Shown here in pieces: positions 7,361 to 14,256 of a stretch of 37,844 nucleotides of DNA. This DNA is from Oscillospiraceae bacterium (lineage in GTDB: Bacteria; Bacillota; Clostridia; Oscillospirales; Oscillospiraceae). The position numbers and the translations under genes are program-made. Below the pieces are notes generated by a model. It saw only the letters and a program-made list of their open reading frames with translations, was not told the DNA's origin and made no database searches. The stretch spans positions 1 through 37,844 of the forward strand of contig JAAWQS010000023.1 of NCBI GenBank assembly GCA_022800665.1, in the 5' to 3' direction. Within the stretch, counting starts at the first letter, position 1. Each line of letters starts with the position of its first letter.

Positions 7361-9742
7361 ATGAAAACGGCTATAAAAGACAGCATAGACCTGGACCGGC
7401 TTGTGGACTACCGGGCGGAGTACACCGCCGTCATTGAAAAATACCAGATATCCGGGGATAACCTGACGGGCCTCTGTCCGTTCCATCAGGATAGGAACAA
7501 TAGCTTTTCAGCGAATCTGATCACGGGGCAGTGGAGCTGCTTCACTGAGGGAGAGAAGGGAAATTTCCTGCATTTCTGGGCAATGCTCCACGGCTATAGC
7601 AGGGATGAGACCACACGGGCTTACAAAGAAATCCTGGAGAAATATGGCGTGGATACGGGCGGCTCCAAGAAGAAGGAACCCAGTGATCCGCCAAAGCCCT
7701 ACACGCTGCAGCAGTACAGCGCCGACAAGCGTTTGCCGGTAGAATGGCTGTCAAGCGTCTGCCAGTTGTCTACAGAGCAGGACTATTGGGATGGAACGGA
7801 CTGGCTCAAAATTCCCTACCTGGATGAGTCAGGTAAGGTGGTTACTTACCGGAAGCGATACGGAAACAAGGCGTTTCGGTGGAACAAGGGTGTGCAGACC
7901 ACCCTGTACGGCCTCTGGCAGCTGCCGGAGATCCGAAAAAAAGGCTGGGCCATCCTGGTAGAAGGGGAAAGCGATGCGCAAACTCTCTGGTATCTGGGAT
8001 TTCCAGCTATCGGTGTGCCAGGGGCGTCCACCTTCAAGCCCAAACAGGCCGCGATGCTCCAGGGACTTACCCTGTACATCCATCAGGAGCCGGACAGGGG
8101 TGGCGAGACCTTCGTGGAGAAAACGCTCCAAAGCCTGCAAAGGGGTGGTTTCCGGGACAAGGTAAAGCTGTGGAGCTGTAAGGACTTGGGGACCAAAGAC
8201 CCCAGCGATCTTTACATACAGCAGGGAACCGGGGCGGCAAGACTGGTCCTGCAGGCGGTTAAAAATGCGAAGCCGGTAGATTTGAAGCAGGCCCTGACAC
8301 CGGAGGATATCCCTGCTGCCGATTGGTTTGAGCCGGGCAGTGTGACCCTGGCGGATCTGCACCCAGAAAACAACCGGCGCTATGGCTGGAACGACATCGG
8401 CAACGGAAATTTGTTTGCGGACTGGTACAAGAACGAGGCCCGCTATGTACCGGAACGAAAGAAATGGTTCGTGTACAACGGAAAAGCCTGGAATCCGGAT
8501 ATCGGCAATCTGCGTGTAATGGAGATGTGCAAATGCCTGGCCGACCAGCTCGCCATTTATGCGCTGTCCCTGGAAGATGAACAGAAGCGGCAGGGATATC
8601 TGAAATTTGTAGGGAGCTGGCAGCGGCGCAGCAATCGGGAGACGATCCTGAAGGACGCCGCCAGCGTGTACCCAGTGGAGATTTCTGCATTTGACAGTGA
8701 CCCGCTCCTGTTCAACTGCCTCAATGGGACGCTTGACCTGCGGACCCGCGAGTTCCGGCCCCACTCGCCGTCTGATATGCTTTCCATGATGTCCGGGGTA
8801 AAATACAACCCCAAGGCAAAGTCCGAGCTGTGGGAGAATACCGTTGCCGCCGCTATGCAGGAGGACATGGACAAAACGGTCTTTTTGCAGAAGGCTATGG
8901 GGTACGGTGTGACGGGCGACATCTCGGAAGAATGCTTTTTTATCCTCTACGGCCCCACAGCACGGAACGGCAAAGGGACCATCATGGAGACGTACATCCA
9001 TATGCTGGGCGATTATGGCAGGACCAGCAAGCCGGAGACCATTGCCCAGAAGCAGACAGTTAACAGCGGCGGTCCCAGCGAGGATATTGCCCGGCTGGCA
9101 GGAGCGCGGGTTGTGAATATCTCAGAACCGGGAAAACAGATGGTTCTGTCGGCGGCGTTGGTAAAGACGCTGACTGGCGGCGATACTGTAACCGCCCGGT
9201 TCCTCAATGAGAACAGCTTTGAGTTCGTGCCGCAGTTCAAGCTGTTTGTGAACACCAACCATCTGCCCAAAGTGACAGACGTGACCGTGTTCAACTCCGG
9301 ACGGGTGAAGGTGATCCCGTTTGAACGCCACTTCACCGAGGCGGAGCGCGACAGAGGTTTGAAGGAAAAGCTGGCGCAGGAGGACAATTTGAGCGGCGTT
9401 CTGAACTGGTGTCTGGATGGTCTTTGGTTGATGCGGGAGACCGGGCTGACACCCCCGGCAGCGGTCAAGACCGCCACTGCGCAGTACCAGCGGGACAGCG
9501 ATAAGATCAGCCGTTTTGTGGAGGAGATGCTGGAACCGGCTCTCGGCTGCGAGGTACGGACCGAAGATGCTTACCGGGCTTATCAGGACTGGTGTACCCG
9601 AAATGGACAGGTGGCCGAAGGGATGCCATCGTGGAAGCAGTCCATGGGGATCTATGTGGAGATGAAGCGGAAACGACCTGTTGGGAGCGACCGGACTGCT
9701 ACATTAAAATGGTTGATCTGTAACATGAGGTTGCGCGTCTAA
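7361..9742 (+). CDS. Primase-helicase (TOPRIM + D5/SF3)
   Basis: A 793-residue replication protein that should synthesise primers and unwind the fork. Residues 39-70 resemble a CHC2 zinc finger (CPFH at 39-42, C60) but the usual fourth cysteine is absent. A TOPRIM domain follows around 195-250 (LVEGESDAQTL, then EPDRGG). The C-terminal half is a D5_N/SF3 helicase of the phage P4 type: LFNCLNGTLDLRT, Walker A GPTARNGKGT (531-540), then NISEPGK, and VNTNHLPK as the sensor motif. Starts at GTG 7358 or ATG 7361 are both possible; the ribosome binding site AGGCGG is close to either. It is followed by a repeat-rich intergenic region. Confidence 0.88.
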   Translation: MKTAIKDSIDLDRLVDYRAEYTAVIEKYQISGDNLTGLCPFHQDRNNSFSANLITGQWSCFTEGEKGNFLHFWAMLHGYSRDETTRAYKEILEKYGVDTGGSKKKEPSDPPKPYTLQQYSADKRLPVEWLSSVCQLSTEQDYWDGTDWLKIPYLDESGKVVTYRKRYGNKAFRWNKGVQTTLYGLWQLPEIRKKGWAILVEGESDAQTLWYLGFPAIGVPGASTFKPKQAAMLQGLTLYIHQEPDRGGETFVEKTLQSLQRGGFRDKVKLWSCKDLGTKDPSDLYIQQGTGAARLVLQAVKNAKPVDLKQALTPEDIPAADWFEPGSVTLADLHPENNRRYGWNDIGNGNLFADWYKNEARYVPERKKWFVYNGKAWNPDIGNLRVMEMCKCLADQLAIYALSLEDEQKRQGYLKFVGSWQRRSNRETILKDAASVYPVEISAFDSDPLLFNCLNGTLDLRTREFRPHSPSDMLSMMSGVKYNPKAKSELWENTVAAAMQEDMDKTVFLQKAMGYGVTGDISEECFFILYGPTARNGKGTIMETYIHMLGDYGRTSKPETIAQKQTVNSGGPSEDIARLAGARVVNISEPGKQMVLSAALVKTLTGGDTVTARFLNENSFEFVPQFKLFVNTNHLPKVTDVTVFNSGRVKVIPFERHFTEAERDRGLKEKLAQEDNLSGVLNWCLDGLWLMRETGLTPPAAVKTATAQYQRDSDKISRFVEEMLEPALGCEVRTEDAYRAYQDWCTRNGQVAEGMPSWKQSMGIYVEMKRKRPVGSDRTATLKWLICNMRLRV

Positions 9743-9747
9743 GAGGT

Positions 9748-9839
9748 TGTGTTCAGCTGTGTTCACCCTTTTCTAGGCCCTCTCAAATTTCGATTCTTTA
9801 TAGGGACGGCTATAAAATGCCTGAACACAGCTGAACACA
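9748..9839. repeat. Perfect 18-bp inverted repeat with doubled octamers
   Basis: The left arm TGTGTTCAGCTGTGTTCA (9748-9765) is the exact reverse complement of the right arm at 9822-9839. Each arm is itself two copies of the octamer TGTGTTCA (or its complement) separated by GC, so four octamers face each other across 56 bases. A 7-bp inverted repeat TTTATAG/CTATAAA (9797-9803, 9810-9816) sits inside. The array starts 5 bases after the primase stop. It looks like iterons of a replication origin or a double operator. Confidence 0.75.
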
Positions 9840-9856
9840 CTGATATACACTCTAAA

Positions 9857-9889
9857 TAATCCTAGTATTATCAATACTTTCAAGGATTA
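9857..9889. repeat. Nested AT-rich inverted repeats
   Basis: TAATCCT (9857-9863) pairs with AGGATTA (9883-9889), and just inside it AGTATT (9864-9869) pairs with AATACT (9873-9878). This forms a bulged AT-rich palindrome in the A+T-richest part of the window, next to the octamer array. It may be a DNA-unwinding segment of an origin or a regulator binding site overlapping the candidate promoter. Confidence 0.55.
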
Positions 9890-9896
9890 CTATACT
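9868..9896 (+). promoter_or_regulatory. Candidate promoter
   Basis: TTATCA (9868-9873) and TATACT (9891-9896) are separated by exactly 17 bases and match the sigma-70 hexamers at 4/6 and 5/6 positions. The -10 box lies 26 bases before the ATG of the next gene. It could restart transcription for the 9923-12817 operon. Confidence 0.45.
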
Positions 9897-9922
9897 TAAC
9901 GGGATAAAGAATAGAGGTTGAT

Positions 9923-10486
9923 ATGCAGAGCAGCAAAGCAGCAAACCGACTTCAGGAATTCAAGTCCAAGTTCAGCACCCTGGTACGCAACCGGGAGAAG
10001 GTCCCTCTCCCAGAGCTTCGGAGCAGATGTGCCAAAGCCTACAACGCCTTAGTCGCCGAGGTGGTCAGCGGAGCCGACTGGTACGCCGGTGCCATCCTAC
10101 AGCTGCGCCGGTTCCCAACGCACCCGACTGACTTCGAGGGTAATAACCATCTTATGAACCAGCTGGCCCTTATGGATGCGCAGGACGCAGCGCCCGGCGG
10201 GGCGATTGAGCGGTACCGCGCCGCTCTGATCGACCGGCTGAGCATGGATGCGTTCAGGGAAATTGCCTGGGAACGGTATGGCCGCCGTCTTCAGGAGGCA
10301 TTTAACCCCTACTGGCAACGGCACTGCTTCCGCCTGGACAGCGGATGGATTTACAACGATATCTTTCAGAAATTCTGGCTCCCTTCGGAGAGTGGAAAGT
10401 CCGGGGGATGGATTAACAGCGATTACAGCGGCTGGGATGGACGATTCCCGCCGCAGATGAAGGAGGAACACGATGGCAAACTGTAA
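9923..10486 (+). CDS. Hypothetical protein
   Basis: A 187-residue protein of unrecognised family, rich in Trp, Tyr and Arg in its C-terminal half (NPYWQRHCF, GWIYNDIFQKFW, YSGWDGRF). No signal peptide or membrane segment is visible. It is the first gene after the repeat-rich candidate origin and begins a run of overlapping small genes. An AGAGGTTG ribosome binding site precedes the ATG. Its end overlaps the next gene by 14 bases. Confidence 0.65.
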   Translation: MQSSKAANRLQEFKSKFSTLVRNREKVPLPELRSRCAKAYNALVAEVVSGADWYAGAILQLRRFPTHPTDFEGNNHLMNQLALMDAQDAAPGGAIERYRAALIDRLSMDAFREIAWERYGRRLQEAFNPYWQRHCFRLDSGWIYNDIFQKFWLPSESGKSGGWINSDYSGWDGRFPPQMKEEHDGKL

Positions 10487-10688
10487 AATTTGCAGCCGCC
10501 CCGTTCTGGCGGGGCCGGTGATGCACAATGATTGTTTAGAAAAACTGATAACCGAAGCAGCGGAGCAGTTCTGCGACAACTACTGCCGCTGGCCCCGGAC
10601 GAATGCCGACCAGATGGAAGCGCACTGCGATAGCTGCCCCATGGAGCCGCTGATGCAGCTGGCAAAGCAGGGAGGTGTGCAAAAGTGA
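10473..10688 (+). CDS. Small cysteine-rich protein
   Basis: A 71-residue protein with a CKIC knuckle near the N-terminus and further cysteines (C34, C38, then CDSC), spaced as one or two small zinc sites. The start is supported by GGAGG nine bases upstream, inside the end of the previous gene. Function unknown. The stop codon overlaps the GTG of the following gene. Confidence 0.65.
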   Translation: MANCKICSRPVLAGPVMHNDCLEKLITEAAEQFCDNYCRWPRTNADQMEAHCDSCPMEPLMQLAKQGGVQK

Positions 10689-11080
10689 ATACGGTGGATT
10701 GCAACAAATGCGGGTATTCCTTTGTGCCGGAAGACGCCTGCTGCGGAACAATCGAAGAGGGAGATTTGCTGGTACAGTATTTCTGCTGCCCGAACTGCAG
10801 GAAGAAGTATCACGCCTTTACATCCGACCCTCGGATGCGTGAGCTGATTGAGCAGCGGAAAGCCGTGCATATGAAAATCAAAGCGGCCTTTGCCAAGAAG
10901 TTCCGCGAGAAGACCATACGGGAGTATGAAAAAGAATTGGACCGGATCAAGCGGCAGCAGAAAAAACTGCTGCCGGGGCTAAAGGCCGCTGGAGAGAAAA
11001 TCCTGCGGCAAGCTGAGAATACATCGGAAGGAGTACAAAATGCTGAAACAATCAGAGACAATACAACTGGGCCAAACTGA
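10685..11080 (+). CDS. Zinc ribbon protein with coiled-coil tail
   Basis: A 131-residue protein. The N-terminal half contains CNKC and CCPNC knuckles, a typical zinc ribbon; the C-terminal half is a basic coiled coil (EYEKELDRIKRQQKKLLP). It starts at GTG 10685, overlapping the previous stop, with GGGAGG upstream. Architecture suggests nucleic-acid or protein binding, but no activity can be named. Its last 41 bases overlap the next gene. Confidence 0.65.
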   Translation: MNTVDCNKCGYSFVPEDACCGTIEEGDLLVQYFCCPNCRKKYHAFTSDPRMRELIEQRKAVHMKIKAAFAKKFREKTIREYEKELDRIKRQQKKLLPGLKAAGEKILRQAENTSEGVQNAETIRDNTTGPN

Positions 11081-11288
11081 GCACTACACTTTTGGCGCCT
11101 ACATCAAGCGCGGCCACCACATAGATCTTACCATCCCACTGGCCCGGTACCACTTCACCTGTCCTTACTGTGAAAAGGAAACTTTTGGCGGAACAAATCT
11201 TGAGGACCCCAATATTACGATCCGGTGCAAGTGCGGCGGCAGCATTGACCTCTGCTGGGTTCCCAAAGCGAAGGAATACCGGAATTGA
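11040..11288 (+). CDS. Small zinc ribbon protein
   Basis: An 82-residue protein with CPYC and CKCG knuckles about 25 residues apart, a simple zinc ribbon. The start is supported by GGAAGGAG ten bases before the ATG, although it lies inside the preceding gene. Third in a row of tiny cysteine-rich proteins; function unknown. Confidence 0.65.
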   Translation: MLKQSETIQLGQTEHYTFGAYIKRGHHIDLTIPLARYHFTCPYCEKETFGGTNLEDPNITIRCKCGGSIDLCWVPKAKEYRN

Positions 11289-11301
11289 GAGGAGAACACT
11301 C

Positions 11302-12036
11302 ATGAATACTGAAAACAACATCACCCGCTTCGAGGCGGAGTTTGCGAAGGTCCAGCGTCCCGGTATGGACAAGCTCCTGGAGTATATTCGGGGCAGTGAT
11401 TTCTACCGCGCACCCGCCAGCACCAAGTACCACCTGGCATGCCCTGGCGGCCTGCTGCAGCACAGCCTCAATGTTCTGGACGCCCTGCGGGGGCTGCTTC
11501 AGTGGAACAACATTGAGAACCACTGGGAGTACCATGCCGCCTGCAAGATCGTGGATACGATTCCGGACGACAGCGTAATTATGATGGCTCTGCTCCACGA
11601 TATCTGCAAGACCTATTTCTACACTACCAGCACCCGAAACCAGAAGAACGAGCGGACCGGCCAGTGGGAAAAGGTCCCCTTCTACACAGTAAATGACATG
11701 ATGCCCCTGGGCCATGGGGCCAAAAGCGCCATGATCGTCAAGCAGTACACCACGCTCACCAGTCAGGAGACGTACGCAATCTGGCACCACATGGGCTTCA
11801 ACGGCAACTATGAGAATGACACGGCTGTTGGCAAGAGCATCGAAATGTACCCGGCGGTCCTTGCCCTTCAAACGGCGGACATGATGGCCAGCAAATTCAT
11901 GGAGGGTGAGAAAGAGAACCGTGAGCTGTTTTCGGAGCCGTCCCAGGCCACTGCCGGAAACTTTGGTGAAGACATCGGTACCGGGGAGCCGGAGTTCGAG
12001 GATGCGCCGGCAATCAGCGGGAAGGCAGAGCAGTGA
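11302..12036 (+). CDS. HD-domain phosphohydrolase
   Basis: A 244-residue HD-superfamily metal-dependent phosphohydrolase. Visible metal ligands: H54 in PGGLLQHS, H99-D100 in ALLHDICK, H138 in LGHGAKS, H162-H163 in AIWHHMG, and a later conserved Asp in LQTADMMA. The PGGLLxHS entry motif is shared with YhaM-type 3'-5' exoribonucleases and TraI-type HD domains. The substrate is unknown; nucleotides, a signalling nucleotide or RNA ends are all possible. The last 40 residues are acidic and low complexity. The ATG at 11302 is chosen for its GAGAGGAG ribosome binding site; the open frame extends further upstream but overlaps the previous gene. Confidence 0.82.
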   Translation: MNTENNITRFEAEFAKVQRPGMDKLLEYIRGSDFYRAPASTKYHLACPGGLLQHSLNVLDALRGLLQWNNIENHWEYHAACKIVDTIPDDSVIMMALLHDICKTYFYTTSTRNQKNERTGQWEKVPFYTVNDMMPLGHGAKSAMIVKQYTTLTSQETYAIWHHMGFNGNYENDTAVGKSIEMYPAVLALQTADMMASKFMEGEKENRELFSEPSQATAGNFGEDIGTGEPEFEDAPAISGKAEQ

Positions 12037-12338
12037 GCGGCAAAGAGTCCAATCACAAGGAAAGCTGGTATCAGGCAAAAATTATCCGCTGGCTGAAGGA
12101 AACCTACCCCCAGGCTTTTGTCTGGAAAGCGGCGGCGGGGCCGTACAGCCGCTGCGGCATCCCGGATGTCTGCATGGTACTGGACGGACAATTTTACGGC
12201 TTTGAGGTCAAACGCCCGGAGGTCGGCCTGCTCTCCAAGATTCAGGAGCAGACCATCAAGGCAATCAACGCCGCCGGTGGGATCGTTGGCGTGGTCTCTT
12301 ATCCGGAGGATGTGGAAAGGATTCTGAAGGGCGGTTAA
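12033..12338 (+). CDS. VRR-NUC nuclease
   Basis: A 101-residue stand-alone VRR-NUC domain, a member of the PD-(D/E)xK nuclease superfamily. Key residues are D45 in CGIPD, E58 and K60 in FEVKRP, and Q72 in the following helix (SKIQEQT). Phage VRR-NUC proteins are thought to resolve or process branched DNA, often with a SNF2 helicase such as the one at 3823. Starts at GTG 12033 overlapping the HD-domain gene stop. The length matches the compact phage form. Confidence 0.88.
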   Translation: MSGKESNHKESWYQAKIIRWLKETYPQAFVWKAAAGPYSRCGIPDVCMVLDGQFYGFEVKRPEVGLLSKIQEQTIKAINAAGGIVGVVSYPEDVERILKGG

Positions 12339-12340
12339 GT

Positions 12341-12366
12341 CAAAATCCCAAGCGTTTGGGATTTTG
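12341..12366. terminator. Symmetric hairpin, weak terminator
   Basis: CAAAATCCCAA (12341-12351) and TTGGGATTTTG (12356-12366) form a perfect 11-bp stem with a 4-nt loop immediately after the VRR-NUC stop. The T-run lies within the stem and is short, so it may be a weak bidirectional terminator or attenuator before the sigma-like regulator gene. Confidence 0.5.
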
Positions 12367-12397
12367 CGCACAGATAAAATCACGAAGGGGCGGAAGC

Positions 12398-12817
12398 ATG
12401 ACTCTGAAAGAGCTATCACGATACTACAACCTGCAAAAGCAACTGGAGCAGAGCCGGGAATTGCTGGCGTCGCTGGAAGCATCAGCCAGTCCGGGGGCGC
12501 AGGCACTGACCGGGATGCCCCATGGAGGCGGCGCCAGGGATAAGGTAGGGGACCTGGCGGCAGAAATTGCCGATATGAAGGCCCACATCCAGCGGTTGGA
12601 GCGGAAGGCAGACCGTGCCGCCGGACGCATCAACACCTACATTGGCACCATTGAAGACCAGCGAACCCGGATGATTTTCCGGCTTCGGTTTATTCGCTGC
12701 ATGACTTGGAGTGAGGTCGCGTACGCAATTGGCGGTAAAAACACGGAAAAAGGCGTCAAATGCACTTGCTATCGTTACATGAAAAGTTGCAGCGGTGTGA
12801 GGCGCGATGAGCCTTGA
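12398..12817 (+). CDS. Sigma-like late transcription regulator
   Basis: A 139-residue protein of the short phage regulators related to sigma-70 region 4 (DUF1492/ArpU-like). The N-terminal half is a coiled coil; the C-terminal segment (RMIFRLRFIRCMTWSEVAYAIG then a YRYMK helix) is the helix-turn-helix expected to contact promoter DNA. Such proteins in Firmicutes phages often switch on late genes. The gene sits exactly at the boundary between early genes and the methyltransferase/structural genes. The ATG at 12398 follows GAAGGGGCGG; an in-frame start further upstream would overlap the hairpin. It is followed by a structured leader. Confidence 0.75.
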   Translation: MTLKELSRYYNLQKQLEQSRELLASLEASASPGAQALTGMPHGGGARDKVGDLAAEIADMKAHIQRLERKADRAAGRINTYIGTIEDQRTRMIFRLRFIRCMTWSEVAYAIGGKNTEKGVKCTCYRYMKSCSGVRRDEP

Positions 12818-12843
12818 TGAGCCGCTACCCTTTGTGATATGCT
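12814..12843 (+). promoter_or_regulatory. Candidate promoter for the methyltransferase block
   Basis: TTGATG (12814-12819) and TATGCT (12838-12843) are 18 bases apart, each 4/6 to the sigma-70 consensus, overlapping the stop of the sigma-like gene. It may be an early/late junction promoter. Evidence is the hexamers and position only. Confidence 0.3.
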
Positions 12844-12869
12844 AAGCTCATAAAATTCTACATAAGCCA

Positions 12870-12895
12870 GGCGGCTCCTCTTCGGAGGGGCCGCC
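12870..12895 (+). terminator. GC-rich UUCG hairpin
   Basis: GGCGGCTCCTC (12870-12880), loop TTCG, then GAGGGGCCGCC (12885-12895): an 11-bp stem with one G-T wobble capped by a very stable UUCG tetraloop. The following ATTCTAT is only weakly T-rich, so it may terminate the upstream transcript partly or act as a structured element of the leader. Confidence 0.55.
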
Positions 12896-12919
12896 ATTCT
12901 ATAGGAAAGGAGGTCCCGG

Positions 12920-12988
12920 CCCGCGTTTCTCCTTTGCGCGGGTCTGCATCGGGTACAGCTATGCCGGAGCTGTACAGCGGTGACAGAC
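12920..12988 (+). promoter_or_regulatory. Structured 5' leader with anti-Shine-Dalgarno loop
   Basis: Two further hairpins follow: CCCGCG/CGCGGG (12920-12925, 12937-12942) and GTACAGCT/AGCTGTAC (12953-12960, 12968-12975), the latter bracketed by GTCTG/CAGAC (12942-12946, 12984-12988). The loop of the first contains CTCCTTT (12929-12935), an exact complement of AAAGGAG (12993-12999), the ribosome binding site of the ParB-methyltransferase. This suggests translational control by base pairing. Confidence 0.4.
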
Positions 12989-13008
12989 ATGAAAAGGAGG
13001 TCTTCACA

Positions 13009-14256
13009 GTGGAGATTGTGAAGATGAAATTGTCAGAACTGAACCCTGCGGCGTACAATCCCCGCAAGGCCCTGGAGCCTGGAGATCCGGCTTATGAGAA
13101 ATTGAAAGCGTCCATCCTGTCCTTCGGGAACGTGGAGCCCATCGTGTGGAACCGCAGCACGGGAAACGTGATTGGCGGCCACCAGCGACTGCGCGTCCTT
13201 CTGGACTTGGGCGTAGAGGAGAGCGAGATCAGCGTGGTTGAGTTGTCCGAGGTGGACGAAAAGCGGCTGAACATCGCTCTCAACAAAATCACCGGCGAGT
13301 GGGACGATGAGAAGTTGACGTCCCTGCTGGCCGAAATTACCGCCGCCGGCGCGGACGTGTATCCCACTGGCTTTGATGAACAGGAGCTTGCCTCTATGTT
13401 CGCAGACCTCACCAAAGCAACCGCGCACGATGACGGTTTTGACCTCACCACTGCCCTGGAGAAAGCCTCCTTCGTGAAACGGGGTGACGTCTGGACGGTG
13501 GGCAGGCATCGCCTCATGTGCGGCGACGCCACCTCCGCCGAGGACGTGGCCACGCTGATGGATGGCCGGAAAGCGAATCTCATCCTGACTGATCCGCCCT
13601 ACGGCGTGTCCTTCAAGTCCTCGGACGGCCTGACCATCCAGAATGATTCCATCAAAGGGGATGCGTTCTATCAGTTTCTGCTCCAGGCATTCACCAATAT
13701 GTTGGCCCAGCTGGAGCCGGGCGGCGCGGCCTATGTGTTCCACGCCGATACGGAGGGTCTGAATTTCCGCCGGGCGTTTATTGATGCGGGTGTGCATCTG
13801 GCCGGGGTGTGCATCTGGGTAAAGAATTCCCTGGTGCTGGGCCGCAGCGACTACCAGTGGCAGCACGAGCCGGTTCTGTACGGATTCCTCCAGAACGGCA
13901 AGCACCGGTGGTACTCTGACCGCAAGCAGACCACCATCTGGAACTACGACAAACCGAAGCGGAACGAGAATCACCCCACGTCCAAGCCGCTGGACCTGCT
14001 GGGCTACCCGATTTGCAACAGCTCCCAGGAGAACGCTATCGTGCTGGACACCTTCGGCGGCTCCGGTTCCACGCTCATGGCCTGTGAGCAGCTGGGACGG
14101 ATCTGCTGCACCATGGAGCTGGATGAGAAGTACGCCTCGGTCATTCTCCGCCGCTATGCGGAGGGTTCCGGGGACACCAGCGGCATTTATGTCCTCCGGG
14201 ACGGGGAGCGCATCCCCTACGCCGCACTGGTCAAAGAGGTCGGTGTGGATGGATAG
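13009..14256 (+). CDS. ParB-like domain/N6-adenine methyltransferase fusion
   Basis: A 415-residue fusion. Residues 1-90 are a ParB/Srx-like nuclease-fold domain with the GGHQR motif (56-60). Residues of about 160 to 415 are a DNA N6-adenine methyltransferase with the catalytic DPPY motif (195-198) preceding the S-adenosylmethionine-binding motif FGGSGST (349-355), the beta-class order. It should methylate adenines in phage or host DNA; the target sequence cannot be read from the protein. GTG 13009 is chosen because AAAAGGAGG ends eight bases before it; the open frame reaches back to 12934 but crosses the structured leader. The stop overlaps the start of the C5-methyltransferase. Confidence 0.9.
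   Translation: MEIVKMKLSELNPAAYNPRKALEPGDPAYEKLKASILSFGNVEPIVWNRSTGNVIGGHQRLRVLLDLGVEESEISVVELSEVDEKRLNIALNKITGEWDDEKLTSLLAEITAAGADVYPTGFDEQELASMFADLTKATAHDDGFDLTTALEKASFVKRGDVWTVGRHRLMCGDATSAEDVATLMDGRKANLILTDPPYGVSFKSSDGLTIQNDSIKGDAFYQFLLQAFTNMLAQLEPGGAAYVFHADTEGLNFRRAFIDAGVHLAGVCIWVKNSLVLGRSDYQWQHEPVLYGFLQNGKHRWYSDRKQTTIWNYDKPKRNENHPTSKPLDLLGYPICNSSQENAIVLDTFGGSGSTLMACEQLGRICCTMELDEKYASVILRRYAEGSGDTSGIYVLRDGERIPYAALVKEVGVDG

Noticed and set aside
11302..12036. HD protein as a CRISPR Cas3 component
   Set aside because: No helicase domain, cas genes or repeat-spacer array were found in the window.
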